From JBAXGW01 sp037139195 (GTDB lineage Bacteria; Bacteroidota; Bacteroidia; Bacteroidales; JAHJDW01): DNA of 55,828 nucleotides. Numbering within the stretch: position 1 is the first letter of the stretch; each line of letters begins with the position of its first letter. Where the stretch lies: NCBI GenBank assembly GCA_037139195.1, contig JBAXGW010000026.1:1-55828 (forward strand), in the 5' to 3' direction. The position numbers and the translations under genes were made by a program. Positions 53,555-55,828 of this stretch are shown piece after piece. Under the pieces are notes generated by a model. The model searched no databases. It was not told the DNA's origin and saw nothing but the letters and a program-made list of their open reading frames with translations.

Positions 53555-55804
53555 ATGAAGAGAAATTTATTTATTATTGTTTTTCTAATAATTTCAATAA
53601 ATCGACTGTTCTCGCAAGAGGTTAGCCTTTCCTTTATTCTTTTTGATCAAGATAAATATGAGTTGACCGAATTAAGTCGCAAGAAATTAGATTCTATTGT
53701 AATGAGTTTGTCAAATATTCCTGAGGGATTTGATATATATATAGCTGGGCATACAGATAGTATAGGTTCATTTGACTATAATATGCAATTATCGAAGAAA
53801 AGAACAGAAGTCGTGCATGATTATTTTGTGTCAAAATCTTTTTTGAAAAAGCATATTAAAGTTGACTATTTTGGATATACTAAAGCTATTAAATCTGATA
53901 ATACTGAAAATGGCAAACAACTTAATAGAAGGGTTGAAGTGAGTATTTGTACTCGTGAAATCGACGTTCCAAAGTCATTAGGCATAAAGAAAGAGCATAA
54001 ATCTTATAAATTTAATTCGTCAAAAAACAAAGTAATTTATTACGAAGAGACAGGAACAATAATTTACATTCCTGATAGTGCTTTTCAAACAGTAAATGGG
54101 GAAAGTTATAATGGGAAAGTTATAATAAGTTATAATGAATATCGAAATAGAGCCGAATATTTATTGTCAGATGTTCCAATGCAAGTTTACACAAAAGACT
54201 CTATATTTCCAATGGTTTCTGGAGGCATGTTCAGAATAAAAGCTACCGATGAAAATGGGAATGACCTCGTAATAAAATCTAAAAAAAGAATTGAAGTAAA
54301 ATTTAATCTAACGAATGAACTTTCTGATATGTTCTTTTGGTATCGAGATACCGTTAAAAGCTCTTGGATTAAACTAAAAGAAATTGCAAAAATAAAATCT
54401 CCTAATAATAGATTTCTCCAAAATACTATTTATAGCGTAACTGATTATCCGACTAGAGCTTGTTGGATGGATAGTTGTGCTGGTTTAAACTTCATATACA
54501 AAAATGCATCAAAATGGCTGAATAATGGTTATATATCTTATTTAACCGACCAAGGCAAAAAACAAGATTTTGAAAAAGAAATAAAACAAAATACCGATAA
54601 AATTATACAATTAAAGAAAAAAGATTTTTCGTTAATAAAATTCAATGAACGTACAAATACTTTTGAATTGTTATTTATAAATGACAAGAAACAGAATGAC
54701 TTAGTTAGTAAAATTGAATTTATGCCAGAGCCCTTGCTTAGTAATTCTGATTTAAAGTTACTAACGTCAAAAACTTGGCCTGTATTTGATATTGCGGATA
54801 TCGACAAGTTATTTCAGCTTCAATTTTCAGACAAAGACACATCGATTATTCTTAAAGTAAGGTGTTTATATAAAGGGAAAAAAGATAATCCAAAAACAAA
54901 TAAAAAACTTTTGGATGCATTATCAACATGGGCTAAATATATCAATAAAAACCAAACTCAAGCAGATGTCCAGTTTGTTGCAATTGAAAAAATAAATAAA
55001 AATTATGTTAATAGTCAGAATTGGAATAGTTTTCAGGACAGTTTGGATTGTTTTTGGGCTTATAGTAAATTGTTGATGACAACAGAAAAGGAAAAAAGTT
55101 TATCTCGTGATAAATGGTTGAAATTTTTTCAAAGCAAACCTTATACTATGCTGAATCGATATTCTAGCATTAAAAGTATTGCTGATTCTGCTTGCGTTAG
55201 AACAGAGCCAAATGAACTTTCTGTTATTCTAGAACGAAAAATTACCACTAAGGAATTTTTGATGAATATGGATTCATTAAGAAGAATAGCATCTAAAGTT
55301 AAGCTATTAAAAGAGCAAATTACCTGCTATAGTAATTTAGTCATACCCTATATAAATGATTCTTTAAAGCTAGACTCATTGAAGCAAAGGTGTATACGAC
55401 TAACAAATATTCAACAAGCTTTAAGCTGCTATAATTTCAAATATGATTTAGAATATATGGAGCTGCATTTTGACTCTCTAGCCATTGTTTGTAGAGATTG
55501 GGAGCGAATGTTGGCTTATATACCATGTAATTTGAAAGGAATGGATGATTATATTTATCTAAAGGCACATTATGACTCGCTTCGATTAGAGTGTCAAGCT
55601 CAAAAAGCAAAAGAAGCAAAAATTAAACAGCAACAATTAGAAATGCAAACACAAGTAAATAGATTTTTTGAAATAGACAAATTAGGAGTTTATAATTGCG
55701 ATCAAATTGCAAGGTTAATTAATCCAAAATCAATTACTGCTGATTATGCTGATGAAAAAGGGAAATCAATAAAAATAACTGGGTATCCCCTTAGCTCATC
55801 TTAA
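53555..55804 (+). CDS. OmpA-domain protein with the domain at the N-terminus
   Basis: A 749-residue protein with signal peptide MKRNLFIIVFLIISINRLFSQ. An OmpA/MotB-like peptidoglycan-binding domain lies directly after it (residues about 25-135: FDQDKYELTELSRKKLDSIV, IAGHTDSIGSFDYNMQLSKKR, NRRVEVSI). In most OmpA proteins this domain is C-terminal. The remaining 600 residues are not recognised: beta-rich at 150-300 (YEETGTIIYIPDSAFQ), then helical to the end with many Lys/Gln. The last codons fall in the inverted repeat shared with the left edge of the window. Probably an envelope-anchored protein; partner unknown. Confidence 0.75.
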   Translation: MKRNLFIIVFLIISINRLFSQEVSLSFILFDQDKYELTELSRKKLDSIVMSLSNIPEGFDIYIAGHTDSIGSFDYNMQLSKKRTEVVHDYFVSKSFLKKHIKVDYFGYTKAIKSDNTENGKQLNRRVEVSICTREIDVPKSLGIKKEHKSYKFNSSKNKVIYYEETGTIIYIPDSAFQTVNGESYNGKVIISYNEYRNRAEYLLSDVPMQVYTKDSIFPMVSGGMFRIKATDENGNDLVIKSKKRIEVKFNLTNELSDMFFWYRDTVKSSWIKLKEIAKIKSPNNRFLQNTIYSVTDYPTRACWMDSCAGLNFIYKNASKWLNNGYISYLTDQGKKQDFEKEIKQNTDKIIQLKKKDFSLIKFNERTNTFELLFINDKKQNDLVSKIEFMPEPLLSNSDLKLLTSKTWPVFDIADIDKLFQLQFSDKDTSIILKVRCLYKGKKDNPKTNKKLLDALSTWAKYINKNQTQADVQFVAIEKINKNYVNSQNWNSFQDSLDCFWAYSKLLMTTEKEKSLSRDKWLKFFQSKPYTMLNRYSSIKSIADSACVRTEPNELSVILERKITTKEFLMNMDSLRRIASKVKLLKEQITCYSNLVIPYINDSLKLDSLKQRCIRLTNIQQALSCYNFKYDLEYMELHFDSLAIVCRDWERMLAYIPCNLKGMDDYIYLKAHYDSLRLECQAQKAKEAKIKQQQLEMQTQVNRFFEIDKLGVYNCDQIARLINPKSITADYADEKGKSIKITGYPLSSS
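55774..55801. repeat. Right copy of the window-end inverted repeat
   Basis: Matches 24-51 in inverted orientation at 26 of 28 positions (19 consecutive). It encodes the last residues (ITGYPLSSS) of the OmpA-domain protein. A short ATCCCCT/AGGGGAT pair further right may form a hairpin. Confidence 0.75.
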
Positions 55805-55828
55805 AAAATGCCTATCTTTAGGGGATGG

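Overview
The window looks like chromosomal DNA from an AT-rich member of the Bacteroidota, most likely an anaerobic or microaerophilic Bacteroidales-like bacterium. The evidence is an S46 dipeptidyl-peptidase, a protein with a type IX secretion (T9SS) C-terminal sorting domain, many OmpA, TonB and beta-barrel envelope proteins, weak Shine-Dalgarno sites, and TAnnTTTG-type -7 promoter boxes. A large pyruvate:ferredoxin oxidoreductase and a methylmalonyl-CoA decarboxylase/carboxylase pair suggest fermentation. The genus cannot be named from this sequence alone. No rRNA, CRISPR array, intact transposase, integrase or phage gene was seen.

Layout. 1-5.9 kb: gamma-carbonic anhydrase and nadB, an isolated E2 acyltransferase (sucB-like) and an S46 peptidase. 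6.3-9.2 kb: tRNA-Gln and the yceD-rpmF-plsX-fabH lipid/ribosome operon. 9.2-14.7 kb: a single-chain flavin/iron-sulfur dehydrogenase of 1077 residues, divergent from a zinc metallopeptidase lipoprotein. 14.8-17.1 kb: a T9SS cargo protein and a nested palindromic element. 17.1-21.3 kb: an overlapping three-gene operon pairing a urea-transporter/LytM fusion with a TPR-barrel protein and a TPR protein. 21.8-26.6 kb: accessory membrane and secreted genes (TonB-like, PH domain, M28 peptidase, zinc-ribbon CPBP protease with an overlapping partner). 27-30.6 kb: deoC, a phzF-like gene and a FecCD-type ABC permease/ATPase. 30.6-36.8 kb, minus strand: GT9, GtrA, dxr, an M23 peptidase, dxs and elbB, an isoprenoid (MEP) neighbourhood with envelope genes. 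37-42 kb, plus strand: a YfcC-type carrier, 5-formyl-THF cyclo-ligase, a fused membrane protein and an outer-membrane barrel. 42-46.6 kb: a rhomboid protease and four hypotheticals set in repeats. 46.8-55.8 kb: nifJ, small genes, mmdA plus a biotin carrier, and an OmpA-domain protein.

The most unusual structure is repeated non-coding DNA around the accessory genes. A repeat of roughly 90-180 bp occurs three times plus one partial copy (22.5, 26.7, 45.1 and 46.7 kb). Each copy lies just upstream of a minus-strand accessory gene, always in the same orientation. Two of these genes or gene pairs are also enclosed by inverted repeats whose four ends share a GTTATRGGYA-like core. This suggests a family of small cargo-carrying units with no transposase of their own in view. 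Separately, the two extreme ends of the window carry a near-identical 28-bp inverted repeat, which may reflect assembly or genome structure.

All functional calls are by eye from motifs and context; no database search was possible.
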